From Pyramidobacter sp. YE332 (GTDB taxonomy: Bacteria; Synergistota; Synergistia; Synergistales; Dethiosulfovibrionaceae), in NCBI RefSeq assembly GCF_033060595.1, contig NZ_CP133038.1, positions 2,356,001 to 2,420,000 of the forward strand: 64,000 nt of DNA, given 5' to 3'. Both the position numbers and the translations under genes were made by a program. The notes beneath the pieces are model-generated. The model saw only the letters and a list, made by a program, of their open reading frames with translations, did no database searches and was not told where the DNA came from. Numbering within the stretch: position 1 is the stretch's first letter; each line of letters starts with the position of its first letter. Positions 28,843-39,076 of the stretch are shown in pieces.

Positions 28843-30582
28843 TTAACGTTTCAGCTCCGCGGCCAGAGTCCAGTACTCGGTCAGTTCCTCCGGCGAGGCT
28901 TCGCCGCGGAACATCATGGCTTTAAGTTGAATGTAGCGGGCCTGTTTGACTCGGCGTCCCTGATCGGAACTCAGTTTCTGCCATTTTTCCATGTCAGTGC
29001 CGGACAACGTGTCGCAGAACGAAGCGCCGCCGGAGATAGCCGACATGGGAAAATGATCTCCCATCTCCAGCCAGCGATGCTCAAGGCTTTCCGGCTGTTC
29101 GCCCGTCAGCAGCGCACCGGCGATGCCTTTGAGACGGGGATCCTGAAACATGCGGATCACTTCCGCCACAGATGCCGACATACGCAGCTCGCGGCTGATC
29201 CAGAGCAGGTAAAGCAGCCCCGTCTCCGCCGGGTCGCAGTTTGACGGCGTTTCCGAATCGGCCGTTTCGGGCTCGAGCGGCTGTATGTCGCCGCCCAGGC
29301 TTTCTTCCGTACGAGGGCTGAGGCGGCGGCCGCGGCGCAGCCGGTTCAGTTCCGATGCCAGCTGATAATCGGGCAGCCCCACAGCGTGGCCGATCTCCTG
29401 CATATAAGGCGCCAGCTCCACGGCCGTCAGCTGCGCCATGCCCTCCAGCAGCTCTTCTGCCGCTTTGGCCTGACCTTCTTTTTCGGCCGCCGCCTTGAAA
29501 AGGCCGATGTGATGGAGCACCAGCGGCTTGGCGTCTTCCACCGCCTTGTCGAAGAGTTCCTCGCCGCCTTCGCTCTGCAGCATCTCGTCGGGATCCTTGC
29601 CGCCGGGGAACAGCACCACGAACACCTGAAGCCCAGCGCGCTGCAGAATGTACATGCCGCGCAGCGTCGCGTTCTGCCCGGCCGTGTCGGAGTCGTAGCA
29701 GATATAACATGTGTCGGCAAATCGTTTCAACAACGACGCCTGTTCTTCCGTCAGCGACGTGCCCAGCGAAGCGACGGTCTCCCTGTGACCGTGCATGTGC
29801 AGGCGGATGGCGTCCATGTAACCTTCGACGAGGATCGAACGACCTTTTTCGCGGATCGCGCTCTTGGCCTTGTCCAGCAGATAGAGATTTTCCTTTTTGT
29901 TGTAGAGCGGCCCTTCCGGGCTGTTCAGGTATTTGGCGCCCTCGCCGTCGACGATGCGGCCGCCCAAAGCGATGGCGCGTCCGGACACGTTGCGGATAGG
30001 AAAGATCACGCGTCCGCGGAAGCGGTCGTAGCAGCCCTTTTCGCCCTGGATCACGAGCCCGCACTTGAGCAGCTGTTCCTGCGTGACGCCTTCGCGGCGC
30101 AGGGCGTCGTTCAGAGCCCGCCACGCCGACGGCGACCACCCCAGTTCGAAGGCGTCGGCATCCTTCGCGGACAGGTTGCGGCGGCTCAGATAGCCTTTGC
30201 CGACGGCGCCGGCCGCGCCTTTCAATTCGGCACGGTAAAAGTCGACGGCCATTTCCATGACCGCATAGAGATCCGTCGTCTGCCCGCGGTTTTTCCGCCG
30301 CGGGATCTCGATGCCGGCACGCCGCCCAAGATATTCGAGCGCTTCGGGAAAGCTCAGTCCTTCCTTCTCCATGACGAAACTGAAAACGTCGCCGCCCTTG
30401 CCGCAGCCGAAACAATGCCAGGTGCCGCGATCGGGCGAGACGATGAACGACGGCGTCTTCTCGTCGTGAAAAGGGCAAAGGCCGCTGTAATTACGTCCCT
30501 TTTTCACGAGCCGCACCGAATCGCCCACCAGTTCCACGATGTCGACGGCGTCCTTTATTTTCGCGACGATTTCGTCGGCCAT
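28843..30582 (-). CDS. dnaG: DNA primase DnaG
   Basis: 579 residues. Makes RNA primers at the replication fork. The N-terminal CHC2 zinc finger is visible as GLCPFHDEKTPSF and WHCFGCGKGGD near 34-66. The RNA polymerase core has the TOPRIM start ILVEGYMDAIRLHMHG near 250 and YDSDTAGQNA near 300. The C-terminal helicase-binding domain is poorly conserved. The usual neighbour rpoD is not adjacent in this window. Confidence 0.96.
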   Translation of the reverse strand: MADEIVAKIKDAVDIVELVGDSVRLVKKGRNYSGLCPFHDEKTPSFIVSPDRGTWHCFGCGKGGDVFSFVMEKEGLSFPEALEYLGRRAGIEIPRRKNRGQTTDLYAVMEMAVDFYRAELKGAAGAVGKGYLSRRNLSAKDADAFELGWSPSAWRALNDALRREGVTQEQLLKCGLVIQGEKGCYDRFRGRVIFPIRNVSGRAIALGGRIVDGEGAKYLNSPEGPLYNKKENLYLLDKAKSAIREKGRSILVEGYMDAIRLHMHGHRETVASLGTSLTEEQASLLKRFADTCYICYDSDTAGQNATLRGMYILQRAGLQVFVVLFPGGKDPDEMLQSEGGEELFDKAVEDAKPLVLHHIGLFKAAAEKEGQAKAAEELLEGMAQLTAVELAPYMQEIGHAVGLPDYQLASELNRLRRGRRLSPRTEESLGGDIQPLEPETADSETPSNCDPAETGLLYLLWISRELRMSASVAEVIRMFQDPRLKGIAGALLTGEQPESLEHRWLEMGDHFPMSAISGGASFCDTLSGTDMEKWQKLSSDQGRRVKQARYIQLKAMMFRGEASPEELTEYWTLAAELKR

Positions 30583-30616
30583 GAGCGTTCACCTCTCAGA
30601 TTTTGAAATCCGACAG

Positions 30617-30653
30617 AAAAAGCGGAGAGAGCTTTCGCGCCCTCCCCGCTTTT
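30617..30653 (-). terminator. Intrinsic terminator downstream of hppA
   Basis: AAAAGCGGAGAG and CTCCCCGCTTTT form a 12-bp stem with one mismatch. On the minus strand it is followed by TTTTT. It lies about 40 bases after the hppA stop and just before the dnaG start. Confidence 0.8.
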
Positions 30654-30692
30654 ATTTTAGCTTTTTCTTTTCGTCCTGTCGAGAACGCGCCC

Positions 30693-32771
<2,079 letters not shown>

Positions 32772-32943
32772 TACGCAGACCTCCTTGAAATTGAGAACCA
32801 CTCTTTTTAGAGCCGTTGTATCTTCCATAAAAGCCTGATTATTATATGCGCCGCACTGACGAAATACAAGCGATAAAAACTTTTTCCGCACAGCAGAGAG
32901 GGCGAAACGATTTTTATTCTCGCCCCCCGGCGCGGCGTCGGCG

Positions 32944-34020
32944 TCATTCGATGATCTGAAGCTCCTTGGGAACCTGATTGAGGATGCGCACGCCCGTTTC
33001 GGTGATCAGACACAGATCTTCGATGCGCACGCCCGTCTCGCCGGGAAGATAGATGCCCGGCTCGCAGGAAAAGACGTTGCCCGGTCTGACCTGTTCCGTG
33101 TTGGCGCTGCTCACGTCGCCCCATTCGTGCCCCTGCTGGCCGATGGAATGCCCGAGACGGTGCGTGAAGTACGGTCCGTATCCGGCGTCGGCAATGATCT
33201 TGCGGGCGATGCCGTCTAAGTCGCAGTAGCGCACGCCGGGTTTCATCGCCGCTTCCGCAGCCTCGTTGGCGCGGCGCGTGATCTCGTAGATTTCGCGGTC
33301 CTTGGCGCTCGCCGTCTTGAAGTAATAGGTGCGCGTCATGTCGGAACAATAGCCGTCTTTGATGCAGCCGATGTCGAAGAGCACGCACTGTCCCGGCTTC
33401 AGCACGGTGCCGTCGGGCGAATGGTGCGGATCGGCGGCGTTGGCGCCGAAGCTGACGATCGACGGGAACGACAGGCCGTCGGCGCCCAGCTCGCGGTAGA
33501 TGCCGGCCAGTTCGTCGGCCAGTTCGATCTCCGTCACGCCTTCGCGGACGCGCTCGCGAAGGGCCAGCATGGCCTGATCGTTCATCTGCGAGGCGCGCGT
33601 CATCAGGGCGATCTCCTCGGCGTCCTTGCAGGCGCGCACGCGGTCCACGCAGGGGGAAGCGTTCACGTAGCCGGCAGCGGCGTCCGCCTGCTGAAGTTCG
33701 AGCAAGAACTCGGCGGGCATTTTTTTGTCCACGCCCAGCGGCCGGGAACGGTCGATCAGGGGCAGGGCCTTGAGCGCGCCGCGCTCGGTATCGTCGTAGG
33801 GAACGATGTTTTCCGCCGCCACGTGGGGGGCGAAGAACAGCCGGTTCAAAAACAGCGCCGGTTTCTGCCCCTCGCGCAGCAGGAGCGCCAGAAAGCGCTC
33901 GCCGGGGCGGAAGTCGTCGCCGGTCACGTAGGTCAGCGAGAAAGGATCGCTCAACAGGGCCTGCGTGAGCCCCGCATCTTTCAGACTGGCCATGATCTTG
34001 TCGATTCGCCGTTGATTCAT
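32944..34020 (-). CDS. M24 family Xaa-Pro aminopeptidase/dipeptidase
   Basis: 358 residues. A creatinase-type N-terminal domain (1-~125) precedes a pita-bread metallopeptidase domain. Metal ligands appear as [18 protein letters not shown] (two Asp), HRLGHSIG (His), CEPGIYL (Glu) and GVRIEDL (Glu). Cleaves peptides with Pro in the second position. Whether it is aminopeptidase P or prolidase is not decidable by eye. Its stop is followed by 172 bases before the hppA start, with no strong terminator. A GNAT gene lies upstream in the same direction. Confidence 0.93.
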   Translation of the reverse strand: MNQRRIDKIMASLKDAGLTQALLSDPFSLTYVTGDDFRPGERFLALLLREGQKPALFLNRLFFAPHVAAENIVPYDDTERGALKALPLIDRSRPLGVDKKMPAEFLLELQQADAAAGYVNASPCVDRVRACKDAEEIALMTRASQMNDQAMLALRERVREGVTEIELADELAGIYRELGADGLSFPSIVSFGANAADPHHSPDGTVLKPGQCVLFDIGCIKDGYCSDMTRTYYFKTASAKDREIYEITRRANEAAEAAMKPGVRYCDLDGIARKIIADAGYGPYFTHRLGHSIGQQGHEWGDVSSANTEQVRPGNVFSCEPGIYLPGETGVRIEDLCLITETGVRILNQVPKELQIIE

Positions 34021-34107
34021 GATTCCTCTTTACCTCCTCGGGGCTCTCCGGCCCGAAAGACCTTCTCCGCACGCCCGGCCGTCAGGGCGTCGTCCGTAAG
34101 CCGCGCC

Positions 34108-34383
34108 TTATCCCCTGACAGAGTCGTACTCCGTCGTCTTCTCAAACTGGCGGAGCGCATACGAACAGGTCGGCACGATTTTGACGCCGCGCTCACGGGC
34201 CGCCCGGACCAGTTCGTCCACCAGGCGCGCGGCGATGCCCTGCCCGCCATAGACGGGCTCGACTTCAGTATGGTACGCGGTCCAAACTGCGCCGTCTTCG
34301 GCATAGGCACACAGCCCTACGCACTTTTCGCCGTCGTAGGCGGCGGTGCGTTTTCTCGTTTCTTCAAAGACAATTTCGATCAC
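34108..34383 (-). CDS. Small GNAT-fold N-acetyltransferase (YjdJ-like)
   Basis: 91 residues of the short acetyltransferase group (PF14542 type). The acetyl-CoA loop is GGQGIAARLV near 46-55, preceded by the strand HTEVEPVYGG. The C-terminal IVPTCSYALRQFEKT matches the usual PxCSYV-like ending of this group. GTG start with AAAGGGGG upstream. The substrate is unknown. Confidence 0.85.
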   Translation of the reverse strand: MIEIVFEETRKRTAAYDGEKCVGLCAYAEDGAVWTAYHTEVEPVYGGQGIAARLVDELVRAARERGVKIVPTCSYALRQFEKTTEYDSVRG

Positions 34384-34503
34384 GGCGCGGCCCCCTTTCC
34401 ATCGCGCATGATGTCATTGTATCATGAAGTTTTTTTGCGGGAAAGGCGCGACGATTCCGCGATCCTGTTCCAAAAAGAAACGTTTCCGTTGGCCGGCAGG
34501 CAA

Positions 34504-34519
34504 TGTTCCACGTGGAACA
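34504..34519. other. parS-like centromere palindrome
   Basis: TGTTCCACGTGGAACA, a perfect 16-bp palindrome that extends to 18 bp with flanking A and T. It lies in the 197-base gap between GNAT and bioY. It matches the ParB-binding parS pattern TGTTnCACGTGnAACA at every fixed position. I found no other full match in the window. ParB spreading from such sites loads SMC (established knowledge). Sequence match only; binding is inferred. Confidence 0.75.
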
Positions 34520-34521
34520 TC

Positions 34522-34573
34522 AATACCGCACAACGCCTGACGGCGGTTGAGCCGTCAGGCGTTGTGCGGTATT
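34522..34573. repeat. 23-bp perfect inverted repeat (possible bioY terminator)
   Basis: Arms at 34522-34544 and 34551-34573 pair perfectly around a 6-nt loop (GGTTGA). It begins 8 bases after the bioY stop and ends two bases from the parS-like site. No long U-run follows on either strand, so it is either an atypical strong terminator or a DNA cruciform or protein site. Confidence 0.7.
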
Positions 34574-34580
34574 CTGAATC

Positions 34581-35150
34581 TCAGCGTTCCTCGGACTTTT
34601 CCTCCGTCCCGGCGGCGCGCAGACGGCGGCGCAGCCCCCGGCCGAGCAGGATCGCCAACACGATCTTCAGCGCGTCGACGGGAATGAACGGATAAACCGC
34701 CGCGGCCATGCACCGGTCGAAACCGAGATTGGCGACTTTCGACAGCCACGCCGCGCCGAACAGATAGAGCACGGCCAGCCCCAGCAGCATGCCGGCGAAC
34801 TGCGCGGCGACGCGTTCCGAGCGGTCGATGAACCAGCCGCTGATCGCCGCCAGCGGGATGAAACCGACGAGGAAGCCGCCCGTCGGCCCGAGCAGTTTGC
34901 CCGCTCCGCCGGCAAATCCCGAAAACACGGGCAGCCCGACAAAACCGATCAACAGGTAGAGGACGACGGCCAAGGTACCGCGCCGCGCGCCGAGCGCATA
35001 CACCGAAAGGTAGACCACGAACACCTGAAAGGAAAAAGGGATCGGCCCGACGGGCACCGACAGCGGCCCGAGCACGCACATCAGCGCCGTCATCGCCGCG
35101 ATCGCCGCCATGTTTCTGACATGATTCTTCTCCATTGTTATTGTCTTCAC
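34581..35150 (-). CDS. bioY: Biotin ECF transporter substrate-binding protein BioY
   Basis: 189 residues, six hydrophobic segments. The S component that binds biotin in the membrane, usually working with a shared ECF module (EcfA/EcfT), none of which is nearby. BioY traits are PVGPIPFSFQVFVVYLSVYA near 31 and GPTGGFLVGFIPLAAISGWF near 88. GTG start at 35150; an ATG five codons inside is an alternative. No bio biosynthesis genes occur in the window. A perfect promoter overlapped by a BirA-like operator lies upstream. Confidence 0.93.
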   Translation of the reverse strand: MKTITMEKNHVRNMAAIAAMTALMCVLGPLSVPVGPIPFSFQVFVVYLSVYALGARRGTLAVVLYLLIGFVGLPVFSGFAGGAGKLLGPTGGFLVGFIPLAAISGWFIDRSERVAAQFAGMLLGLAVLYLFGAAWLSKVANLGFDRCMAAAVYPFIPVDALKIVLAILLGRGLRRRLRAAGTEEKSEER

Positions 35151-35180
35151 TCCGTCTCCGCGAAAATGTGCAGCGCCCCG

Positions 35181-35209
35181 ATCATACGTCCGGCCGGATC
35201 AATTGTCAA
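35181..35209 (-). promoter_or_regulatory. Sigma70 promoter of bioY
   Basis: On the minus strand TTGACA (35209-35204), 17 nt, then TATGAT (35186-35181). This gives a start site about 25 nt before the bioY GTG. The -35 lies inside the BirA-like operator. Confidence 0.8.
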
Positions 35210-35234
35210 TCATAAATATATTAAATGGTGACAA
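35203..35234. promoter_or_regulatory. BirA-like biotin operator
   Basis: Half-sites TTGTCAATC (35203-35211) and TGGTGACAA (35226-35234) are separated by 14 bases. TTGTCA and TGACAA are exact inverted repeats; the longer AATTGTCA/TGACAATT also pair. This fits the 9-N14-9 architecture of BirA operators (TTGTAAACC / GGTTTACAA type, from memory). It covers the -35 of the bioY promoter, so biotin-dependent repression of bioY is predicted. Confidence 0.65.
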
Positions 35235-35275
35235 TTAATGAACAAGCCCCGATCTTTCGGCACGGACGAAGCGTC

Positions 35276-35304
35276 TTGAGCGAAGGCGCGAAACGTGGCA
35301 TAAT
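35276..35304 (+). promoter_or_regulatory. Sigma70 promoter of the alanyl-tRNA editing gene
   Basis: TTGAGC (35276-35281), 17 nt, CATAAT (35299-35304), about 37 nt before the following gene's ribosome site. It diverges from the bioY promoter. Confidence 0.6.
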
Positions 35305-35347
35305 TTGTCTCTGCGGAAGAAATCATTTTGATCGAAGAGGGTTTTCC

Positions 35348-36523
35348 ATGGACGAGATGAACGAACTGTACTATCGGCTCCCCTACGTGAAGGAATTCGA
35401 CGCCGTCGTCACCGGCTGCGTGCCCGGCAAAAGCGGCTTCGAAGTGACGCTCTCGCAGACCGCCTTTTACCCCGAAGGCGGCGGCCAGCTCGCCGACAGC
35501 GGCTTCATCGGCGAAGCGTCCGTCGGCGACACGCGCCGCCGCGGCGGCGACATCATCCATTACGCCGACCGGGCGCTGCAAGTCGGCAGCACTCAGCACT
35601 GCGGCATCGACTGGCAGAAGCGCTTCGATCACATGCAGGCCCATTCCGGCGAGCACATCGTCTCCGGCCTGATCCACAGGCGCTTCGGCTACGACAACGT
35701 CGGATTCCACATGGCCGCCGACAAAGTCACGGTCGATTTCAACGGACTGATCAGCGAAGAGCAGCTCGCCGAACTGGAGCGCGAAGCCAACGCCCGCGTT
35801 TACGACAACCTGCCCGTGCGCGTCGCGTTTCCTTCGCCGGAAGAACTGGCGGCGCTCGATTACCGCAGCAAAAAGGAGCTGAGCGGCGCCGTGCGCATCG
35901 TCGAATTCCCCGGCGTCGACCGCTGCGCCTGCTGCGGCACCCACGTGGAGCGCAGCGGCGAGATCGGCCTGATCAAGTTCGTCTCCATGGCTCATTACAA
36001 AGGCGGCGTCCGCATCGAAATGCTCTGCGGCCGTCTCGCCATGCAGGACTACGCGCGCAAGAACGAGCAGGAGCGCGAGATCGGCCGCATCTTCTCCGCC
36101 AAGCCCTACGAGACCGTCGAGGCCGTGCGCCAGTACGTCGCCGCCGCCGAAGCGGCGGAAGCCCGCGCTTCCGAGCTGGCGCGCCGCTATTTCGAGCTGC
36201 GCGCCGCCCAGCTCCCCGCCGGCGGCGGGCTGCTGATCGACTTCGAAGAAGGCTTCAAGCCCGTCGAGCTGCGCAGATTCTGCGACGCCCTCGTTGCCGG
36301 CGGCAAGGCGAAAACGGCGGCCGTGCTCTCCCCCGCCGAGAACAACGGCAAAAAAGGCTGGAACTACGTGATCTGCGCCGGCGCCCCTGTGCTGCGCGAG
36401 GCCGTCAAAACGCTCAACAAAGAGCTGAACGGCCGCGGCGGCGGCGACCCCACGCTCGTGCAGGGAACGTTCTTCGCCGGGCGCGCCGAGATCGAGCGCG
36501 CGCTCGAAGCGACTTTCCGGTGA
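35348..36523 (+). CDS. Alanyl-tRNA editing protein (AlaX family, long form with DHHA1)
   Basis: 391 residues. Trans-editing hydrolase removing Ser or Gly from mischarged tRNA-Ala. The N-terminal part resembles the AlaRS editing domain (SQTAFYPEGGGQLADSGFIG near 34). The zinc motif is HSGEHIVSG near 99 with CGTHVERSGEIG near 196. A C-terminal DHHA1-like region has GGGDPTLVQGTFFAG at 366-380. ATG 35348 is chosen because GAGG lies upstream and it follows the promoter; the frame is open further upstream. It ends before a strong bidirectional terminator. Confidence 0.9.
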   Translation: MDEMNELYYRLPYVKEFDAVVTGCVPGKSGFEVTLSQTAFYPEGGGQLADSGFIGEASVGDTRRRGGDIIHYADRALQVGSTQHCGIDWQKRFDHMQAHSGEHIVSGLIHRRFGYDNVGFHMAADKVTVDFNGLISEEQLAELEREANARVYDNLPVRVAFPSPEELAALDYRSKKELSGAVRIVEFPGVDRCACCGTHVERSGEIGLIKFVSMAHYKGGVRIEMLCGRLAMQDYARKNEQEREIGRIFSAKPYETVEAVRQYVAAAEAAEARASELARRYFELRAAQLPAGGGLLIDFEEGFKPVELRRFCDALVAGGKAKTAAVLSPAENNGKKGWNYVICAGAPVLREAVKTLNKELNGRGGGDPTLVQGTFFAGRAEIERALEATFR

Positions 36524-36579
36524 TCATGTGCCGAAAGAATCTCCATAGAACATTCCGAAAAAGAATCAGCGCGTGAAAA

Positions 36580-36626
36580 CAAACAGGGAGCGCCTCCAGC
36601 CAAAAGACGGAGGCGCTCCCTGTTTG
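36580..36626. terminator. Bidirectional intrinsic terminator
   Basis: Arms 36580-36597 and 36609-36626 form an 18-bp perfect stem (CAAACAGGGAGCGCCTCC type). It sits between the convergent alaX-type gene and the ArsD-like gene. Confidence 0.8.
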
Positions 36627-36675
36627 TCGCAAAAAATCTCCGCCGCCCGCTCAAAAGAACGGACAGCAGATCTTT

Positions 36676-37176
36676 CTAATGATGGCCGCAGCCGTGATGA
36701 TGTCCGCGGCCATGCTCGCGCCCTTCGGCGCCGTCCGAGCAGCCGTCTTCGGCATAGTGTTCGTGACCGTGACAGCCGCAGCCGTCGTGATGGCGGCGGC
36801 GTTCGTGCTCGTGTTCGCGACAGCTGCCGTTCCCGCCGCCGTGCGTTTCTTTCAGGTCCTCGACGTCGGCCCATTCATACCCCAGCACCTCGGGCGGCAG
36901 CTCGAGCCAGTCGATCAGATCGACGTCGTCGGGATAGCGCCCGGCGATGACGACGACGCCGTCCACCAGCACGACGGGCAGGCGCTCCGCGCCGAACACT
37001 TTCAGGTACTGCGCGGCGGCGGGATTCGCCTCGAACGCCTCCGGCTCTTCGGCCAGGTCGTGGCGTTCCCATTCGACGCCCTGATGCGTCAGCACGTCCA
37101 GCGACTGAGCCAGATCGGCCAGCTCCTGTCCGTCGTCCCACTCGGCCGCGGCTTCGTAAATGGCCAGTTTGCGCAT
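36676..37176 (-). CDS. ArsD-like protein with His/Cys-rich metal-binding tail
   Basis: 166 residues. Residues 1-~90 follow the thioredoxin-like ArsD fold: RKLAIYEAAAEW, then VLTHQGVEWERHDLAEEP, then GAERLPVVLVDGVVVIAGRY. The Cys pair that binds As(III) in ArsD (near position 12) is replaced by AAEW, so arsenite chaperone activity is doubtful. Residues ~115-166 are packed with His and Cys (HEHERRRHHDGCGCHGHEHY, ending GHHHGCGHH), a likely Ni/Zn-binding tail. ATG 37176 has AAGGAGG upstream. No arsA or arsB is near; nik and Zn/Cd transport genes lie downstream on the other strand. Confidence 0.7.
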   Translation of the reverse strand: MRKLAIYEAAAEWDDGQELADLAQSLDVLTHQGVEWERHDLAEEPEAFEANPAAAQYLKVFGAERLPVVLVDGVVVIAGRYPDDVDLIDWLELPPEVLGYEWADVEDLKETHGGGNGSCREHEHERRRHHDGCGCHGHEHYAEDGCSDGAEGREHGRGHHHGCGHH

Positions 37177-37274
37177 GATTGGTTCCTCCTTCTGCTGAAA
37201 TATCATTCGGGAAAAGTTTAGCGCTGACAGCCGCATCTTACCATAAAGCGGCGTTTCTTACGAACGGCAAGGAA

Positions 37275-38000
37275 TCACTCCACCGTTTCCCGTTTTAGAA
37301 TCTCAATCGCCGCGCCGTAGTCGCGGAGGCGGTAATCGGCGAGGGCGTCGATGCGGGCGCGATCGCCGTCGGCGTAGCGGTCGTAGACGGCGGCGGCTTC
37401 GATGCCGGCGTTGCGGGCCGATTCGACGCCGACCAGCGAATCCTCGAAGATCAGGCACTCGTCAGGCGCCGCGCCGAGGTCGCCGAGGATACGGAAATAC
37501 ACTTCCGGGTCGGGCTTCATCGCGCGCACGTCCTCGCGCGCGTAGACGGGGCTGAAATACTCGTCGAGCGGCGCTTTGGCGAGCATGTTGCGGTTGACGG
37601 TGCGGTAAATATCGACGGTGCCGCGGCGCGTCGCGGTGGCGATGGCAAGCCGGAAGCCGCGCGCCTTCAGCGCCTTGACGAACTCGTCGGCGCGCGGCTT
37701 GTAATCGACGACGTTTTCGAGGAAATCGCGGGCGATGCGGTAGCGCCGGCTGTGGATCTCGTCCGCCGTCAGCGGCGAAGCGTACTTTTCCTTCAAATAA
37801 GCGCAGTAGTCGCCGTACGGGTCGGAACTGGCAGCGCGCTCCCGCAGCAGGGCGTCGCGCTGCCGCTGCAGATCGCCGCCGTCCCGCTCGCCGCCGCCGA
37901 TCTGCTTCACCAGCTCGACGTCCACGGCGTTCCACACGCCCACCGAGTCGATCAGCGTGCCGTCCAGATCGAAGATGATCGCTTTTTTCCTGTCGAACAT
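37275..38000 (-). CDS. HAD-superfamily phosphatase (beta-phosphoglucomutase-like)
   Basis: 241 residues. HAD motif I is IIFDLDGTLIDSV near residue 9, motif II AIATATRRG near 122, motif III Lys in MKPDPEVYF near 163 and motif IV IFEDSLVGVESARNAG near 182. A helical cap lies between residues ~15 and 90. Substrate unknown. The upstream gap carries the arsR-side terminator. Confidence 0.85.
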   Translation of the reverse strand: MFDRKKAIIFDLDGTLIDSVGVWNAVDVELVKQIGGGERDGGDLQRQRDALLRERAASSDPYGDYCAYLKEKYASPLTADEIHSRRYRIARDFLENVVDYKPRADEFVKALKARGFRLAIATATRRGTVDIYRTVNRNMLAKAPLDEYFSPVYAREDVRAMKPDPEVYFRILGDLGAAPDECLIFEDSLVGVESARNAGIEAAAVYDRYADGDRARIDALADYRLRDYGAAIEILKRETVE

Positions 38001-38100
38001 TCCTGCCGCCTCCCCGAAGTTCTTCCGAAACCGCTTCGATTGTACCAGAAAAACCGTCCGCGTTCCCCCGCGTCTTCGCGCTTCGGCACGACGGCGAAAA

Positions 38101-38146
38101 AAAACGGAGAGCCGCGGAGCGGAAACGCTCTGCGGCTCTCCGTTTT
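38101..38146. terminator. Bidirectional intrinsic terminator downstream of arsR-type gene
   Basis: ACGGAGAGCCGC pairs with GCGGCTCTCCGT, with A-runs before and T-runs after (TTTTTT on the plus strand, 8 T on the minus strand). It abuts the stop of the ArsR-type regulator. Confidence 0.85.
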
Positions 38147-38530
38147 TTACCCGTTCCCGCCGCGACGCCGCGCGCAGGGGCAGGCCATGGACATCAGCTC
38201 CTCGATGGCGCGGTGCAGCATCGCCGCCGTCTCGGAAGCGGCGGCTTTGTAATAGACTTCCTTGCCCTCGCGGCGGCTGATGATCAGCCCCGCGCTCTTG
38301 AGCGAGCGCAGATGGTGAGACACCGCCGGGCTGGACATCTCCATCAGCGCGGAAATGTTGATCACGCACTCTTCGCCGTGGCACAGCAGCCAGAAGATGC
38401 GCACGCGCGTGGCGTCGCCGAGCTGTCTGAACACGTCGGCGACAGTCTGAAATTCCTCTACGGACGGCGCTCCGGCGCAGAACTCCTCGACGGGCTGGCC
38501 GTGCCGGTGCGGCAGATGGACTGGCGGCAT
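38147..38530 (-). CDS. ArsR/SmtB family metal-responsive repressor
   Basis: 127 residues. Winged helix with FRQLGDATRVRIFWLLCHGE near 34, then CVINISALMEMSSPAVSHHL near 55 (recognition helix SSPAVSHHLRSLKSAGLI). Candidate metal ligands are Cys 50 and 55 in CHGEEC, a Cys pair in the C-terminal SMACPCARRR and N-terminal HLPHRH. It is divergent from the HMA/P-type ATPase pair, which it probably represses. Confidence 0.9.
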   Translation of the reverse strand: MPPVHLPHRHGQPVEEFCAGAPSVEEFQTVADVFRQLGDATRVRIFWLLCHGEECVINISALMEMSSPAVSHHLRSLKSAGLIISRREGKEVYYKAAASETAAMLHRAIEELMSMACPCARRRGGNG

Positions 38531-38570
38531 GGAATCGCCTCCTTTTCTTCGTTACTATTTACCATAAAAA

Positions 38571-38606
38571 TTCGCCGCTGAAAAGCTCCCGCGGCGAATC
38601 TTTTTT
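38571..38606. terminator. Hairpin with U-run in the arsR/HMA divergent region
   Basis: TTCGCCGC (38571-38578) pairs with GCGGCGAA (38591-38598), followed by TCTTTTTT, and preceded by AAAAA. It stands upstream of the HMA promoter and may insulate it or act on antisense transcripts. Confidence 0.4.
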
Positions 38607-38625
38607 CCGCGTCTCCGGCTGAGGG

Positions 38626-38686
38626 TTGACAGGATCGCCGCGTCGGGATAAAATCTCATTAACGAATAAGCATTTGTTTAATCGTT
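38626..38686 (+). promoter_or_regulatory. Promoter and ArsR-type operator of the metal-export operon
   Basis: TTGACA (38626-38631), 17 nt, TAAAAT (38649-38654) is a near-perfect promoter. Directly downstream an imperfect dyad begins AACGAATAAG (38661) and ends TTTAATCGTT (38686); AACGA/TCGTT are exact arms, AT-rich between. Its place on the start site fits repression by the adjacent ArsR-type protein. Confidence 0.7.
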
Positions 38687-38718
38687 TATCTCACCTCATC
38701 GAAAAGGAGCTGCCGGCC

Positions 38719-38937
38719 ATGAAAAAGAGCTACAAGATCGAAGTGGACTGCGCCAACTGCGCCAACAAGATGGAGCAGGCCGCCAAGGGCACGCCCGGCG
38801 TCAAAGACGCCAGCGTCAACTTCATGCTGCTGAAAATGAACGTGGAGTTCGAGGACGGCCAGGATCCCCGGGCCGTCATGCCCGAAGTGCTGAAAAGCTG
38901 CAAAAAAGTCGAGGACGACTGCGAGATCTTCTTTTGA
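38719..38937 (+). CDS. Free-standing heavy-metal-associated (HMA) domain protein
   Basis: 72 residues, one HMA ferredoxin-like fold. Metal motif DCANCANKM at residues 9-17 (CxxC), then GTPGVKDASVNFMLLKMNVE. Probably delivers metal to, or substitutes for, the N-terminal HMA domain missing from the ATPase just downstream. Start chosen for the AAGGAG site; it follows the promoter/operator. It ends with CEIFF. Confidence 0.88.
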   Translation: MKKSYKIEVDCANCANKMEQAAKGTPGVKDASVNFMLLKMNVEFEDGQDPRAVMPEVLKSCKKVEDDCEIFF

Positions 38938-39076
38938 CCGTCCGCCGCGCCCTTCACGCCGAAAACGATTTTCCGCAAAGGGCGTTTGGGGCCGCGCCAC
39001 GCCTCAGCGCACGATATAAATCGAATCGCCTTTCCCGCGCCGTCTCGCGGCGGAAAGTTTTGTGGAGGAATATGCC

